Notes: a model not told the origin generated them from the letters alone. 64,000 bases of DNA from CAZNOG01 sp964574635 (GCA_964574635.1 CAZNOG010000007.1:62001-126000), one strand, 5' to 3'. Positions 54,163 to 63,670 are shown, counted from the stretch's first letter. Numbers and translations: made by a program.

Positions 54163-54651
54163 TCACGCCGTGCCTGACACCAGGGCGCTTACGAAATAAT
54201 AGGCGGCGACTCCCCCGTAAATCAGCTTGATGCCCGTGCCGAGAAGGAAGCCGATCAACGACCCCATGGCGCTGCGAAGGGCGTTTTTGACTTCGCGCCG
54301 AGCGACCAACAGCTCCCCCAGAAAGGCGCCGAGAAAGGGGCCTACGATGAGGCCGGCCGGCGGGAAAAACAGTCCGACGACGAGCCCGACGACCGATCCG
54401 TTGACGCCCGCCCGCGAGCCGCCGTAGCGCTTTGTACCCCAGAGGGGAATCAGGTAATCGAGCACCACGATGAGCACCATGATTCCGGCGGTGACGGCCA
54501 AAAACGCGGGGGTGAACGACGCGTAACTCGTGAACGACAGGGACAGCAAGCCCAGCCACGACAGGGGAGGGCCGGGGAGGACGGGAAGAACCGAACCCAC
54601 GATGCCTGCGAGGATGAGCAGGCCGCCCACGATGGCCAAGAAAATATCCAT
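54163..54651 (-). CDS. DUF456 membrane protein
   Basis: About 162 aa from MDIFLAIVGGLLILAGIVGS; the upstream extension to 54741 is Pro/Arg-rich and unconvincing. Five or so hydrophobic segments, with the DUF456 pattern VLPVLPGPPLSWLGLLSL, DYLIPLWGTKRYGGSRAGVNGSVVGLVVGLFFPPAGLIVGPFLGAFLGEL. The Gly-rich core repeats of GxxxG type are typical. Function unknown. Divergent from purB (about 150 bases between starts). No good promoter box seen. Confidence 0.88.
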   Translation of the reverse strand: MDIFLAIVGGLLILAGIVGSVLPVLPGPPLSWLGLLSLSFTSYASFTPAFLAVTAGIMVLIVVLDYLIPLWGTKRYGGSRAGVNGSVVGLVVGLFFPPAGLIVGPFLGAFLGELLVARREVKNALRSAMGSLIGFLLGTGIKLIYGGVAAYYFVSALVSGTA

Positions 54652-54802
54652 ATCCAAATGTAGGAAAATCGCCTCCGCCGCGGAAGGGCAATCGCACTTT
54701 GGACGCGGGCGACGCGGGGGGACGGTTTTATGGTTTCGCAAAAAATGCGGAATTTAGCGGGCTATTGCGACATGCCCATCAACCCCCTTCTTTTATCCGG
54801 AC

Positions 54803-56152
54803 ATGAGCCTCAAAGCCATTTCACCCATAGACGGCCGATACGCCGACAGAACGGCGCCGTTGGTGCCATACTTTTCAGAGCACGCCCTCATCCGCTTTCG
54901 GTTGAAGGTGGAAGTTGAGTACTTCATCGCGCTCTGCCGAACGGATATTCCGGCGCTGCGGAACGTGCCGGAAGGGGCCGCCGACAGGCTGCGCGCCGTG
55001 GTGGACGATTTTTCGGACGAGGATGCGCGGCGGGTGAAGGAAATCGAAAGGACCACCAACCACGACGTGAAAGCGGTGGAGTACTTTCTGAAGGAAAAAC
55101 TGGCGGAACTGGGATTGGAGCGCTTCGGGGAATTCGTGCACTTCGGGTTGACCTCGCAAGACATCAACAATACGGCCGTGCCGATGACGATTAAGTGCTG
55201 CTTGGCGGACGTGTACAACCCGGCGCTGAACGCGTTGGTGCACGACCTCGCCGACCTGGCGACCGCTTGGCGCGACATCCCCATGTTGGCCAGAACGCAC
55301 GGCCAACCCGCCTCACCCACCCGCTTGGGAAAGGAAATCGCCGTGTTCGTGGAAAGGCTGAAAATCCAATTGGAATCGCTGCGCGCCGTGCCCATGACGG
55401 GAAAATTCGGCGGAGCCACGGGAAATTTCAACGCCCACCACGCCGCTTTTCCCGACATCGATTGGCCCGACTTCGCCGACCGGTTCTTGAAGGATTCGCT
55501 GAACATCAGCCGACAACAAACCACCACGCAGATAGAACACTACGACCAACTGGCGGCGAAATTCGACGCCATGCGGCGCATCCACACCGTGCTGATCGAC
55601 TTGTGCCGTGATTTGTGGACGTACATCTCCATGGATTATTTCAAGCAGGCCATCAAACCGGGCGAGGTCGGTTCGTCGGCCATGCCGCACAAAGTGAACC
55701 CCATCGACTTTGAAAACGCGGAAGGAAACCTGGGCATGGCCAACGCCGTTTTGGGTCACCTTTCCGAAAAACTTCCCATCTCCCGCCTCCAGCGCGACCT
55801 CACCGACAGCACCGTGGTGCGCAACATCGGGCTGCCCTTCGGGTACGCGCTGATCGCGGTGTCGTCGATCAGCCGGGGATTGAAAAAATTGGTGGTCAAC
55901 GAAACGGCGATCAAAGCCGATCTGGACAAAAACTGGGTGGTGCTGGCCGAGGCGTTTCAAACCATCCTGCGGCGGGAAGGACACGCCAAGCCGTACGAAG
56001 CCCTGCGCGATCTCACCCGCACCCACGAGACCATAGACCAAGACGCCCTGTACCGATTCATCGACACCCTCGACGTGGCGCCGCACGTGAAAGAAGAAAT
56101 GCGCAACCTCAGCCCGTTCAATTACGTGGGGGTGCAAGCCAAAGGCGTATGA
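54803..56152 (+). CDS. purB: adenylosuccinate lyase
   Basis: 449 aa, E. coli PurB-like. It splits SAICAR and adenylosuccinate, releasing fumarate, in purine synthesis. MSLKAISPIDGRYADRTAPLVPYFSEHALIRFRLKVEVEYFIAL is the characteristic N-terminus. HFGLTSQDINNTAVPMTIK and ARTHGQPASPTRLGKEIAVF hold substrate-binding His residues, and GEVGSSAMPHKVNPIDFENAEGN is the fumarase-family signature loop with the catalytic Ser. Overlaps the following ABC exporter gene by 4 bases (ATGA), so the two are co-translated. Second purine gene of the window with purL. Confidence 0.96.
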   Translation: MSLKAISPIDGRYADRTAPLVPYFSEHALIRFRLKVEVEYFIALCRTDIPALRNVPEGAADRLRAVVDDFSDEDARRVKEIERTTNHDVKAVEYFLKEKLAELGLERFGEFVHFGLTSQDINNTAVPMTIKCCLADVYNPALNALVHDLADLATAWRDIPMLARTHGQPASPTRLGKEIAVFVERLKIQLESLRAVPMTGKFGGATGNFNAHHAAFPDIDWPDFADRFLKDSLNISRQQTTTQIEHYDQLAAKFDAMRRIHTVLIDLCRDLWTYISMDYFKQAIKPGEVGSSAMPHKVNPIDFENAEGNLGMANAVLGHLSEKLPISRLQRDLTDSTVVRNIGLPFGYALIAVSSISRGLKKLVVNETAIKADLDKNWVVLAEAFQTILRREGHAKPYEALRDLTRTHETIDQDALYRFIDTLDVAPHVKEEMRNLSPFNYVGVQAKGV

Positions 56153-57978
56153 AGGGATTTATCCAGATCGTTCGGCTGCTGAGGAACTACAAACCCCAGG
56201 TGGTCGGGAATATTTTCTTCAACCTTCTCGCCACCGTATTTTCCTTGTTTTCGCTGGCGGCGGTGGCGCCTTTCCTCACCATTCTTTTCAGCGCCCAAGA
56301 CATCGTATTGCCAGAAACCAAACCCGCCTTCGGCCTGTCGTCCGACCGGTTTCTGGCTTGGGCCGATTACCAAGTGGGGTGGTTCATCGTGCAACACGGT
56401 GCGCCCCGGGCCCTGCTCTATTTTTGCCTGTTCGTCGTGGCGGTGTTCTTCCTGAAAAACCTCACGCGGTACATGACGCTCCACTTCATGGCGCCCATCC
56501 GCATCGGCGTGCTGCGCGATATACGCGAGGCCGTACACAGAAAAATCCTCGCCCTCCACCCCGGTTATTACACCGAAGAGCGCAAAGGCGACATCGTGGC
56601 GCGGGTCACCGCCGACGTCAACGAAATCGAAACGTCCATCATTTCCTCATTGGAAATGGTATTCCGCGATCCCATTTTGATCATCGCCTACTTGGGCACC
56701 ATGTTTTTCATGAATTGGGAACTCACCGTGTTCGTGCTCGTGTTGCTGCCCGTCAGCGGCGTGCTGATATCCATCATCGGGCGCAAACTGAAAGGCGCCT
56801 CCCGAAAAGGTCAGTCGAAACTCGGGGAGGTGCTGTCGGTTTTCGAAGAATCCCTCGGCGGTCTGCGCATCATCCAAGCCTTCGGCGCCGAGAAAGAAAC
56901 CCACCGGAGGTTCAAGGAAACCAACGACGATTATTTCCGGCTCATGGTGCGCCTCTTCCGCCGCCAATATTTGGGCAGCCCCCTGTCGGAAGTGCTGAGC
57001 TCCATTACCTTGGCGTTGTTGATCTTTTACGGAGGGCACTTGGTGTTGGACGCCGGCAGGCAGGGATTCACGGGCGAGTTCTTCATCACCTTCATCGTCA
57101 TCTTCTCGCAGATCATCACCCCTGCAAAGTCTTTCAGCCAGTCGTACTTCAAAATTCAAAAGGGGCTGGCTTCCGTGGAACGGGTCAACGAAATCCTCGA
57201 CGCCGAGGAAAAGATCGCCGAGCCCACCGATCCGGTGCACATCGAGGGTTTCCAAAAGGAAATCCATTTCGACAACGTGGGTTTTCGGTACGACAATAAA
57301 GTAATCTTACACGGGATCGACCTGCGGATAAAAAAAGGTCAAACCGTGGCGCTCGTCGGCCCTTCGGGGGGAGGGAAATCCACTTTGGCCAATCTGCTGC
57401 CCCGATTTTACGACGTCGAAAGCGGTGCGATCACCATAGACGGAGTCGATATCCGCAGAATTCCCTTGTCGGAACTGCGGGGCCTCTTCGGCATCGTCAC
57501 CCAAGAGCCCATCCTGTTCAACGACACCGTCGCCAACAACATCCGCCTATCCAAGCCGAACGCCACGCCGAAAGAAGTGGAAGAAGCCGCCAAAGTGGCC
57601 AATGCCTACGACTTTATCATGGGGCTGGAGCAAGGCTTCGACACCAAAATCGGCGATTCGGGCGGCAAGCTGAGCGGCGGTCAAAGGCAAAGGGTGAGCA
57701 TCGCGAGGGCGGTCTTGCGAAATCCGCCCTTTCTCATCCTCGACGAGGCCACCTCGGCATTGGACACGGAATCGGAAAAACTGGTTCAGGAATCGGTATC
57801 GACGCTCATGCAAGGGCGCACCTCACTGGTCATCGCTCACCGCCTGTCGACCATACAGAATGCCGACACGATCGTGGTTTTGGAAAACGGTAGGATCACC
57901 GAGCAGGGCACCCACCGGGAATTGCTCGCCGCCGAGGGCGTGTACAAAAGGCTCTACGACCTTCAGCAATTCAAATAA
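56149..57978 (+). CDS. ABC exporter, MsbA-like
   Basis: 609 aa half-transporter. Residues ~1-330 form a six-helix exporter domain (AAVAPFLTILFSA, LLYFCLFVVAVFFLKNLTRYMTLHF, the GDIVARVTADVNEIETSI coupling region). The ATPase has GPSGGGKSTLANLLPRFYD (Walker A), TQEPILFNDTVANNI (Q-loop), LSGGQRQRVSIARAVLR, FLILDEATSALD and VIAHRLSTI (switch His). Full-length type IV exporter; could flip lipid A core (MsbA) or export another lipid or peptide. Coupled to purB by overlapping stop and start. Convergent with DUF983. Confidence 0.88.
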   Translation: MKGFIQIVRLLRNYKPQVVGNIFFNLLATVFSLFSLAAVAPFLTILFSAQDIVLPETKPAFGLSSDRFLAWADYQVGWFIVQHGAPRALLYFCLFVVAVFFLKNLTRYMTLHFMAPIRIGVLRDIREAVHRKILALHPGYYTEERKGDIVARVTADVNEIETSIISSLEMVFRDPILIIAYLGTMFFMNWELTVFVLVLLPVSGVLISIIGRKLKGASRKGQSKLGEVLSVFEESLGGLRIIQAFGAEKETHRRFKETNDDYFRLMVRLFRRQYLGSPLSEVLSSITLALLIFYGGHLVLDAGRQGFTGEFFITFIVIFSQIITPAKSFSQSYFKIQKGLASVERVNEILDAEEKIAEPTDPVHIEGFQKEIHFDNVGFRYDNKVILHGIDLRIKKGQTVALVGPSGGGKSTLANLLPRFYDVESGAITIDGVDIRRIPLSELRGLFGIVTQEPILFNDTVANNIRLSKPNATPKEVEEAAKVANAYDFIMGLEQGFDTKIGDSGGKLSGGQRQRVSIARAVLRNPPFLILDEATSALDTESEKLVQESVSTLMQGRTSLVIAHRLSTIQNADTIVVLENGRITEQGTHRELLAAEGVYKRLYDLQQFK

Positions 57979-58446
57979 TCAGGCGGATTCGGCCGGTTCA
58001 CCCTGAGGGGACTTCTCTTCTTCCAGCCTCAGCGCCCGGTTGAATTCCACCGCGTCGTCGCGGTAATCCACGAACATGTTGATCCAGATAATCCGCGACA
58101 GGCGGTACAAGGGCGGCATCAACGCCAGCAGCACGATGCTTCCGACGATCAGAAACATCCAGCCGTTTTCAAAAAATCGGAAAGAAATCCATCCGAGGGC
58201 GTCGAAAACCCACAAAGCCACGTATACCGCCACCCACAACGCGACGGTGAGCGCGTAGCTCACGTACGCCGCCCCGAAGTAATACCCCGGCTCCCGGCGA
58301 AAATCCTCCCCGCAGTGACTGCACGAAGGACGAGCCTCCGCAAACCCCTTACGATAACTGTTGCCCTGCTTGAAAAACTTGCCTTCGTGGCAGCGGGGGC
58401 ACGTAAAGGTCAGCACCGAATAAAGCTTGGTTCCCTTGAGTTTCAT
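57979..58446 (-). CDS. DUF983 family membrane protein
   Basis: 155 aa. N-terminal zinc-ribbon-like part TFTCPRCHEGKFFKQGNSYRKGFAEARPSCSHCGEDF with CPxC and CxxC pairs. Two membrane helices follow (YVSYALTVALWVAVYVALWVFDALG and WMFLIVGSIVLLALMPPLYRLSRIIWINMF) and an acidic C-terminal tail. This layout is DUF983. Function unknown. Its stop directly abuts the convergent ABC exporter stop. A TATCTTTG box precedes it. Confidence 0.9.
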   Translation of the reverse strand: MKLKGTKLYSVLTFTCPRCHEGKFFKQGNSYRKGFAEARPSCSHCGEDFRREPGYYFGAAYVSYALTVALWVAVYVALWVFDALGWISFRFFENGWMFLIVGSIVLLALMPPLYRLSRIIWINMFVDYRDDAVEFNRALRLEEEKSPQGEPAESA

Positions 58447-58463
58447 AGCCTAAATTTGCACTG

Positions 58464-58471
58464 CAAAGATA
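58464..58471 (-). promoter_or_regulatory. -7 promoter box of the DUF983 gene
   Basis: Minus-strand TATCTTTG, exact TANNTTTG, 17 bases before the ATG at 58446. Confidence 0.65.
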
Positions 58472-58586
58472 CGGTCTTCCCGACGCATAAAAAACCGGCC
58501 CTCGAATGCGAGGCCCCTCGCGGCGAATCTCGCCTGGGTGGCCGCCACTACGTTAAAAACTCTGTTGATAAGCCACCCGTCCCATC

Positions 58587-58617
58587 TTGGTTCGGGTCGT
58601 CGACCTTCATAACTTTG
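58587..58617 (+). promoter_or_regulatory. full Bacteroidetes-type promoter of the 58661 gene
   Basis: TTG (58587-58589), 20 bases, then TAACTTTG (58610-58617). Both the -33 and -7 elements are present at the expected spacing. It ends 43 bases before the ATG. Confidence 0.75.
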
Positions 58618-58660
58618 TGATGGCTCAAAGTGCGAACCCCCAAAATCACCCGATGAATTT

Positions 58661-59209
58661 ATGCTGACCATATTCGGAAGAAAAAGATTGACCGAGCAAC
58701 AAGTTGCGAAGCTGTTTGTCAACGGCATACAATCCCTGATCGACGAGGGGTTCACGACCGTGGCGAATTTGGTCAACGATTCACCCGAATTCGTCCGCCG
58801 GCCGTCCGTGGGCGAAGAAGACAGCGGTTCGTTCACCCTCATCGTACTGGCCGGCAACCTGCAGATCATTCCGCAGTACTTCGAAGCCGGGCGCGACAGA
58901 CGCATCACCGAGCACATCCTCACCAAATTCGCCGAGCTATACGAAATCGACAAGATGCAATTGGCGCACATGGTCGGCGAGGCGCGCAAATTCATCAAGC
59001 GCAAAAACCACCCCAACAAAAACGTCGAGTCGGGCATGGCCAAAGCCCTGTTTGCGCGTTGGGAGCTCAATTCCCACCAAGAAGAGTACTTCCGCTCCCT
59101 TTCGGCGCCCAACCCCATCATCATCCAGCGCCTGCGCGACGCCATGAAAAACTTCCTTTGGAATTGGGAGTTCACCCTCAGCCACTACCGCATCGTCCAT
59201 TCCACTTGA
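58661..59209 (+). CDS. conserved hypothetical protein
   Basis: 182 aa, soluble, no signal or membrane segment. MLTIFGRKRLTEQQVAKLFVNGIQSLIDEGFTTVANLVNDSPEF, then SGSFTLIVLAGNLQIIPQYFEAGRDRRITEHILTKFAELYEID and a C-terminal half ending MKNFLWNWEFTLSHYRIVHST. Mostly helical by eye. The style (MxxxFGRKRxTExQVA) recalls a widely shared unnamed Bacteroidota family. Function unknown. Has its own full promoter; divergent from DUF983. Confidence 0.8.
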   Translation: MLTIFGRKRLTEQQVAKLFVNGIQSLIDEGFTTVANLVNDSPEFVRRPSVGEEDSGSFTLIVLAGNLQIIPQYFEAGRDRRITEHILTKFAELYEIDKMQLAHMVGEARKFIKRKNHPNKNVESGMAKALFARWELNSHQEEYFRSLSAPNPIIIQRLRDAMKNFLWNWEFTLSHYRIVHST

Positions 59210-59487
59210 TGTTTTTTTTGGGCGCATCCCTGCATTGGACTTTGTAATCACTACCCGTCTCGTGATTTTCGTCCTCCTCGGCTCCGCCGATTGACATCCC
59301 GAGGGCGGGGTCGGTCCTCCGCCTTTATCTTTTTTTCCCGCGTCGGGTGGCTCTCGCCGGTGCGGAGCTCATAAAATCGCTCGCACCCGTCGGTGCCACC
59401 TGCGCCGCAGGACAAAAAAGGATATCGGCTCAGGCCCTTGCGCGGATTTCCGTCTAGGGTGAGAACCCCGGTTGCTCTTGTGATTTT

Positions 59488-60036
59488 TCAGTGTTCGCTG
59501 TACGGCTCCCAGTCCTTTCCCGTCAGCAATTCCGCCAGCGTGTCGTGAAACATCTTCACGTTTTCCGGCACCCGGTGTCGGGCTTTTACGCGGTGCTTTT
59601 CACCGTCTATCACCAGTACGGATATGGTGGAGGGCAAGTCGGTCACCAGGCGATCGTCGTATTCCCTGTCGAATTTCAGGTAGTCCGCGGCATCCGCCAA
59701 TTCAAACACGCGTGAGATTTCCCTTTCGGTAAATCGGGTGGAATACAATCCCAGGCGCTCGGCGAAATTGATGCCTTCGTAGGTTGCGAATCCGCTTCGG
59801 TACACCCTGATCTTGTACACCGGACAGGTGCCGAAGCACGGGGTTTTTTCGAAAGAGATCAGCAGGCTGTCTTGGGGTTGGGGCTCTTCTTTCACGACAA
59901 CGACGATGGTGTCCTTATGGGTTTCAATTGGGCTTTCCGCCAAGGATTCTTGCTTGGCTTTGCACGAAGAAAAGGCGAGGACCAAGACCGCCATGGCGGC
60001 CGTCATCCACATCGAAGTTCGGAGGGCGGCTCTCAT
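59488..60036 (-). CDS. DUF6438-type lipoprotein
   Basis: 182 aa. Lipoprotein signal MTAAMAVLVLAFSSC. After a linker, DUF6438 core: LLISFEKTPCFGTCPVYKIRVYRSGFATYEG (the CFGTCPVY motif is the family mark), then GLYSTRFTEREISRVFELADAADYLKFDREYDD and a domain resembling a small beta-strand fold. Function unknown. Its ATG overlaps the yidC stop by 4 bases, so it is co-translated with the insertase. Confidence 0.85.
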   Translation of the reverse strand: MRAALRTSMWMTAAMAVLVLAFSSCKAKQESLAESPIETHKDTIVVVVKEEPQPQDSLLISFEKTPCFGTCPVYKIRVYRSGFATYEGINFAERLGLYSTRFTEREISRVFELADAADYLKFDREYDDRLVTDLPSTISVLVIDGEKHRVKARHRVPENVKMFHDTLAELLTGKDWEPYSEH

Positions 60037-61916
60037 CTTTTTCGCGTTTCGCGCTCTTTGGCCATCTCTTCCAATCTGCGTTGAAATTTCGATTTGCCTT
60101 GTTTCGCGCGTTTCTTTTTGGTCTCGTGTATTTTCTGCCGGATCTTGTCCTCATCCACGAAAAACTGCTTGATGACGATCATCTGCCCGATGGAGAACAA
60201 GTTGGACAACAGGTAGTAGTAGCTCAACCCCGAGGCGAATCCGTTGAAGAAGAAGATCATCATGATGGGAAAGAAATACATGATCACCTTCATGTTCGGC
60301 ATGCCCGGTTGGTTGGTGGTGGGCATCTGGCTGCTGTTGTAAATGGTGTAGATCAGCGTACTCACCGCCATCAGCAGCGTAAACAGGCTCACGTGGTCGC
60401 CGTACGCCGGGATGTGGAAGGGCAAAGTCAAGATGCTGTCGTACGAAGACAGGTCGTCGGCCCACAAGAAAGATTCGTGGCGCAGCTGTATGCTCGACGG
60501 AAAAAACCGGAACATGGCGTACAGGATCGGCAGTTGGATCAGCATCGGCACGCAACCCGCGAAAGGGTTCACCCCCGTTTTACGGTACAGGTCCATGGTG
60601 GCCTGCTGCTTCTTCATGGGGTCCGCGTCCTTGTATTTCTCGTTGATCTCTTCGATCTCCGGCTTGAGTACGCGCATTTTCGCGCTGCTGATGTAGTTCT
60701 TCAGAGTCAGCGGCGACAGCACCAATTTGATGACCACCGTCAGGATCAAAATGATGATGCCGTACGACAAATCCGTTTTTTCGAGCAAATCGAAAATGGG
60801 AATCACCACGAATTTATTCACCCAACCGAAGATTCCCCAGCCGAGGTTGATGATCTTGTCCATCTCGTGGCCATACTCTTTCAGCACCTTGTAATCGTTG
60901 GGCCCGAATATCAATTGACCGGAAAACAGCGTGGAACCGGAGGGCGACAAGGGCATTTCCGCGCGGTAATATTGGGTCAGCGAATCGACGCTTTCTTCGT
61001 AGGGATGGCTTTCCAACTCGGCTCCGGCAGGCAAGGGGTTGTCGGCGAGCAGAACGGTTGAGAAGAAATTCATTTTGAACGCCATCCACCGGAGTTTTCC
61101 CTTCACGGTTTCGTCGTCGTCGCCGGTTTCCGAGAGGTAGTCCCTGCCCGATCCCTCTTCTTTGTAGAAGATGGTGGAATTGTTCCTCTGGGCTTTGATG
61201 CTCTTCTCGACGTCGCGTGCGCTGAGCTCCCAGATGATTCTCGGTGAGGTGAACACCCCGTCGAGGTCGTAGGCCCGGGACTCGAAACCGATGTCGTACC
61301 TGTCGCCTGACAGGGTGTAGACGTTCTCGAGTTTTCTTCCCCCGCCCAAATCGGCCGTGAAGATGATTTGCTTGGCGTCTTCCCCCTCGAGCACGGCGTC
61401 ACCGGCTGAGGTGGTGAAATAAAAATCGCCTGTACTGAGGTTTCCCAGAGAGGGATAGGTGAATTCCGTCGTGAAGGAGGCGAGGTCCGGCTCGAACAGC
61501 ACCAAAGGCAAACTGTCGTACGTGTTGAATTCCTTCAAAACGGCTTTCACCGGCACTCCACCGCGGTTGCTGAATTGCACCACCATGCGGTCGGTTTCCA
61601 CCGTGATCAGTGATTCCTCCCCGTCGGCCACGGCGGCGAACACTCCGTACTTGGCTTGCATTTCCGCGTTTTTCGCGGCGGTAGTGATGGAATCGTTTGC
61701 CGTTGTGGTGGAATCCGGGGCGGGTGTCGCCGTCTCCGAGTAGCTCGCCGCTTCGCGCGCGCGCTGCTCCGCTTCTTCTTCCGCCGCTACCGCCGCCGCA
61801 CTGTCCAATGCCCTTTGTCGCGCCGCGATTTCTTCTTCGCTAGGTTGGTTGTAGAGGGAATACGCAACCAACAAAATCGCTATGAGAATCAGTCCAACGA
61901 CTGAATTTCTATCCAT
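60033..61916 (-). CDS. yidC: membrane protein insertase YidC
   Basis: 627 aa. N-terminal anchor MDRNSVVGLILIAILLVAYSLYNQP, a large periplasmic domain (residues ~30-350), then the Oxa1/YidC insertase core with five helices: YGIIILILTVVIKLVLSPLTLKNYISSAKMRVLKPEIEEINEKYKDADPMKKQQATMDLYRKTGVNPFAGCVPMLIQLPILYAMFRFFPS. C-terminal tail is very basic (TKKKRAKQGKSKFQRRLEEMAKERETRKR), as in ribosome-binding YidC of Bacteroidota. A TATCTTTG box lies 20 bases upstream. Leads the two-gene unit with the DUF6438 lipoprotein and follows pyrG in the same direction. Confidence 0.96.
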   Translation of the reverse strand: MDRNSVVGLILIAILLVAYSLYNQPSEEEIAARQRALDSAAAVAAEEEAEQRAREAASYSETATPAPDSTTTANDSITTAAKNAEMQAKYGVFAAVADGEESLITVETDRMVVQFSNRGGVPVKAVLKEFNTYDSLPLVLFEPDLASFTTEFTYPSLGNLSTGDFYFTTSAGDAVLEGEDAKQIIFTADLGGGRKLENVYTLSGDRYDIGFESRAYDLDGVFTSPRIIWELSARDVEKSIKAQRNNSTIFYKEEGSGRDYLSETGDDDETVKGKLRWMAFKMNFFSTVLLADNPLPAGAELESHPYEESVDSLTQYYRAEMPLSPSGSTLFSGQLIFGPNDYKVLKEYGHEMDKIINLGWGIFGWVNKFVVIPIFDLLEKTDLSYGIIILILTVVIKLVLSPLTLKNYISSAKMRVLKPEIEEINEKYKDADPMKKQQATMDLYRKTGVNPFAGCVPMLIQLPILYAMFRFFPSSIQLRHESFLWADDLSSYDSILTLPFHIPAYGDHVSLFTLLMAVSTLIYTIYNSSQMPTTNQPGMPNMKVIMYFFPIMMIFFFNGFASGLSYYYLLSNLFSIGQMIVIKQFFVDEDKIRQKIHETKKKRAKQGKSKFQRRLEEMAKERETRKR

Positions 61917-61936
61917 TCAAAACATTTTTAGAGGCG

Positions 61937-61944
61937 CAAAGATA
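61937..61944 (-). promoter_or_regulatory. -7 promoter box of yidC
   Basis: Minus-strand TATCTTTG, exact TANNTTTG, 20 bases before the yidC ATG. Confidence 0.65.
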
Positions 61945-61989
61945 AACTCTTTGCGGGAGGCCGACAAAATCCGGATTCGCGGGGATTTC

Positions 61990-63627
61990 TCAATTGGTCG
62001 TATTGGATTCCTCTGCTTCCACGCCCACGTGGAGGGCGGCTTTTACGAAGGCGATGAAGAGTGGGTGAGGGGTCGCGACCGTGCTTTTGTACTCCGGGTG
62101 AAACTGCACTCCAACGAACCACGGGTGGTCGGCGAGCTCCACGATTTCCACCAGGTCGGTGTCGGGGTTTACCCCCGTGGCCAGCATACCTGCGGCGTGG
62201 AGGTCTTCGCGGTATGCGTTGTTCAATTCGTATCGGTGGCGGTGGCGTTCGGAGATGATTGGTTTTCCATAGATCTCCCACGCCAGGGAATCGGGGGTGA
62301 TGTGGCAGGAGTATGCACCCAACCGCATGGTGCCGCCTTTGTCTTCCACTTGTTTTTGCGATTCCATGAGGTCGATCACGGGGTGGGGGGTGCCGGGTTC
62401 GATTTCGGCCGTGTGTGCGCCTTCGAGACCCAACACGTTGCGCGCATATTCAATCACGGCGCACTGCATGCCGAGGCAAATGCCCAAAAAGGGTATCCGG
62501 TTTTCCCGCGCGTAGCGCACGGCGGTGATTTTTCCTTCGATGCCGCGCTCACCGAATCCGGGCGCCACCAGCACTGCCCCCAATCCGGCGAGTTGGGAAG
62601 CCACATTTTCGGGCGTGATGTTCTCGCTGTGAATCCATCGGAGGTCGACGCTCACTTCGTTGGCGGCGCCGGCGTGGATCAGGGACTCCACGATGGATTT
62701 GTACGAGTCTTTGAGTTCGATGTATTTGCCCACCAAGCCGATTTTGACTTCCGCTTTGGGGTTTTTGTGTCGCTTGAGGAAGTTTCGCCAGTGGTCCAAA
62801 TCGGCGTGGCCTTCGTAGGGCATGTTCATGTGTTCCAGCACCTCCTTGTCCAATTGCTCGTATTCCATCATCAGCGGCACGTCGTAAATGGTTTCCGCGT
62901 CGATGGATTGGATGACGGCGCTTTCGGCCACGTTGCAGAATTTGGCGATTTTCTGTTTCAAGTCGTGGGTGAGGTCGTGCTCGGTTCGGCACACCAGGAT
63001 GTCGGGTTGTACCCCGAGCTCCAGCAAGGCTTTAACGCTGTGTTGCGTGGGTTTGGTTTTGAGTTCGCCGGCAGCGGCCAAATAGGGCACCAGCGTGAGG
63101 TGAATGACCACCGAGTTTTTCCCCAATTCCCATTTCAATTGTCTCACGGCCTCGATATATGGAAGGGATTCGATATCGCCCACCGTGCCGCCGATTTCGG
63201 TGATCACGAAGTCGTAATCGCCGGTATTGCCGAGCAATTTGATGCAGCGGATGATTTCGTCGGTGATGTGCGGCACCACTTGCACGGTTTTGCCGAGGTA
63301 GTCGCCCCGTCTTTCACGGTTGATCACGTTTTGGTACACGCGCCCGGTGGTGACGTTGTTCGCTTGGGATGTGCGTACGTTCAAAAACCTTTCGTAGTGG
63401 CCCAGGTCGAGATCCGTTTCGGCACCGTCTTCCGTCACGTAGCACTCGCCGTGCTCGTATGGGTTCAGCGTGCCGGGATCGATGTTGATGTACGGATCGA
63501 GTTTTTGAATGGTGACCGAATAGCCCCGGCCTTGAAGAAGTTTGGCCAGGGATGCTGAAACGATCCCTTTGCCCAATGAAGAGGTGACCCCGCCGGTTAC
63601 GAAAACATATTTGGTTTTTTGGCCCAT
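61990..63627 (-). CDS. pyrG: CTP synthase
   Basis: 545 aa. Makes CTP from UTP, ATP and glutamine. Synthetase domain: KYVFVTGGVTSSLGKGIVSASLAKLLQGRGYSVTIQKLDPYINIDPGTLNPYEHGECYVTEDGAETDLDLGHYERFL. Glutaminase domain: PFLGICLGMQCAVIEYARN with the nucleophile Cys, and GVQFHPEYKS with His and Glu. Normal length and complete. An exact TACCTTTG box lies 36 bases upstream. Confidence 0.98.
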   Translation of the reverse strand: MGQKTKYVFVTGGVTSSLGKGIVSASLAKLLQGRGYSVTIQKLDPYINIDPGTLNPYEHGECYVTEDGAETDLDLGHYERFLNVRTSQANNVTTGRVYQNVINRERRGDYLGKTVQVVPHITDEIIRCIKLLGNTGDYDFVITEIGGTVGDIESLPYIEAVRQLKWELGKNSVVIHLTLVPYLAAAGELKTKPTQHSVKALLELGVQPDILVCRTEHDLTHDLKQKIAKFCNVAESAVIQSIDAETIYDVPLMMEYEQLDKEVLEHMNMPYEGHADLDHWRNFLKRHKNPKAEVKIGLVGKYIELKDSYKSIVESLIHAGAANEVSVDLRWIHSENITPENVASQLAGLGAVLVAPGFGERGIEGKITAVRYARENRIPFLGICLGMQCAVIEYARNVLGLEGAHTAEIEPGTPHPVIDLMESQKQVEDKGGTMRLGAYSCHITPDSLAWEIYGKPIISERHRHRYELNNAYREDLHAAGMLATGVNPDTDLVEIVELADHPWFVGVQFHPEYKSTVATPHPLFIAFVKAALHVGVEAEESNTTN

Positions 63628-63662
63628 GATCCCAAAAAATTAAGAAGTGTAACTACGGGAAA

Positions 63663-63670
63663 CAAAGGTA
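63663..63670 (-). promoter_or_regulatory. -7 promoter box of pyrG
   Basis: Minus-strand TACCTTTG, exact TANNTTTG, 35 bases before the pyrG ATG. Confidence 0.65.

Noticed and set aside
61882..63558. Antisense frame of 558 codons opposite pyrG
   Set aside because: Shadow of a highly conserved gene; no recognisable domain.
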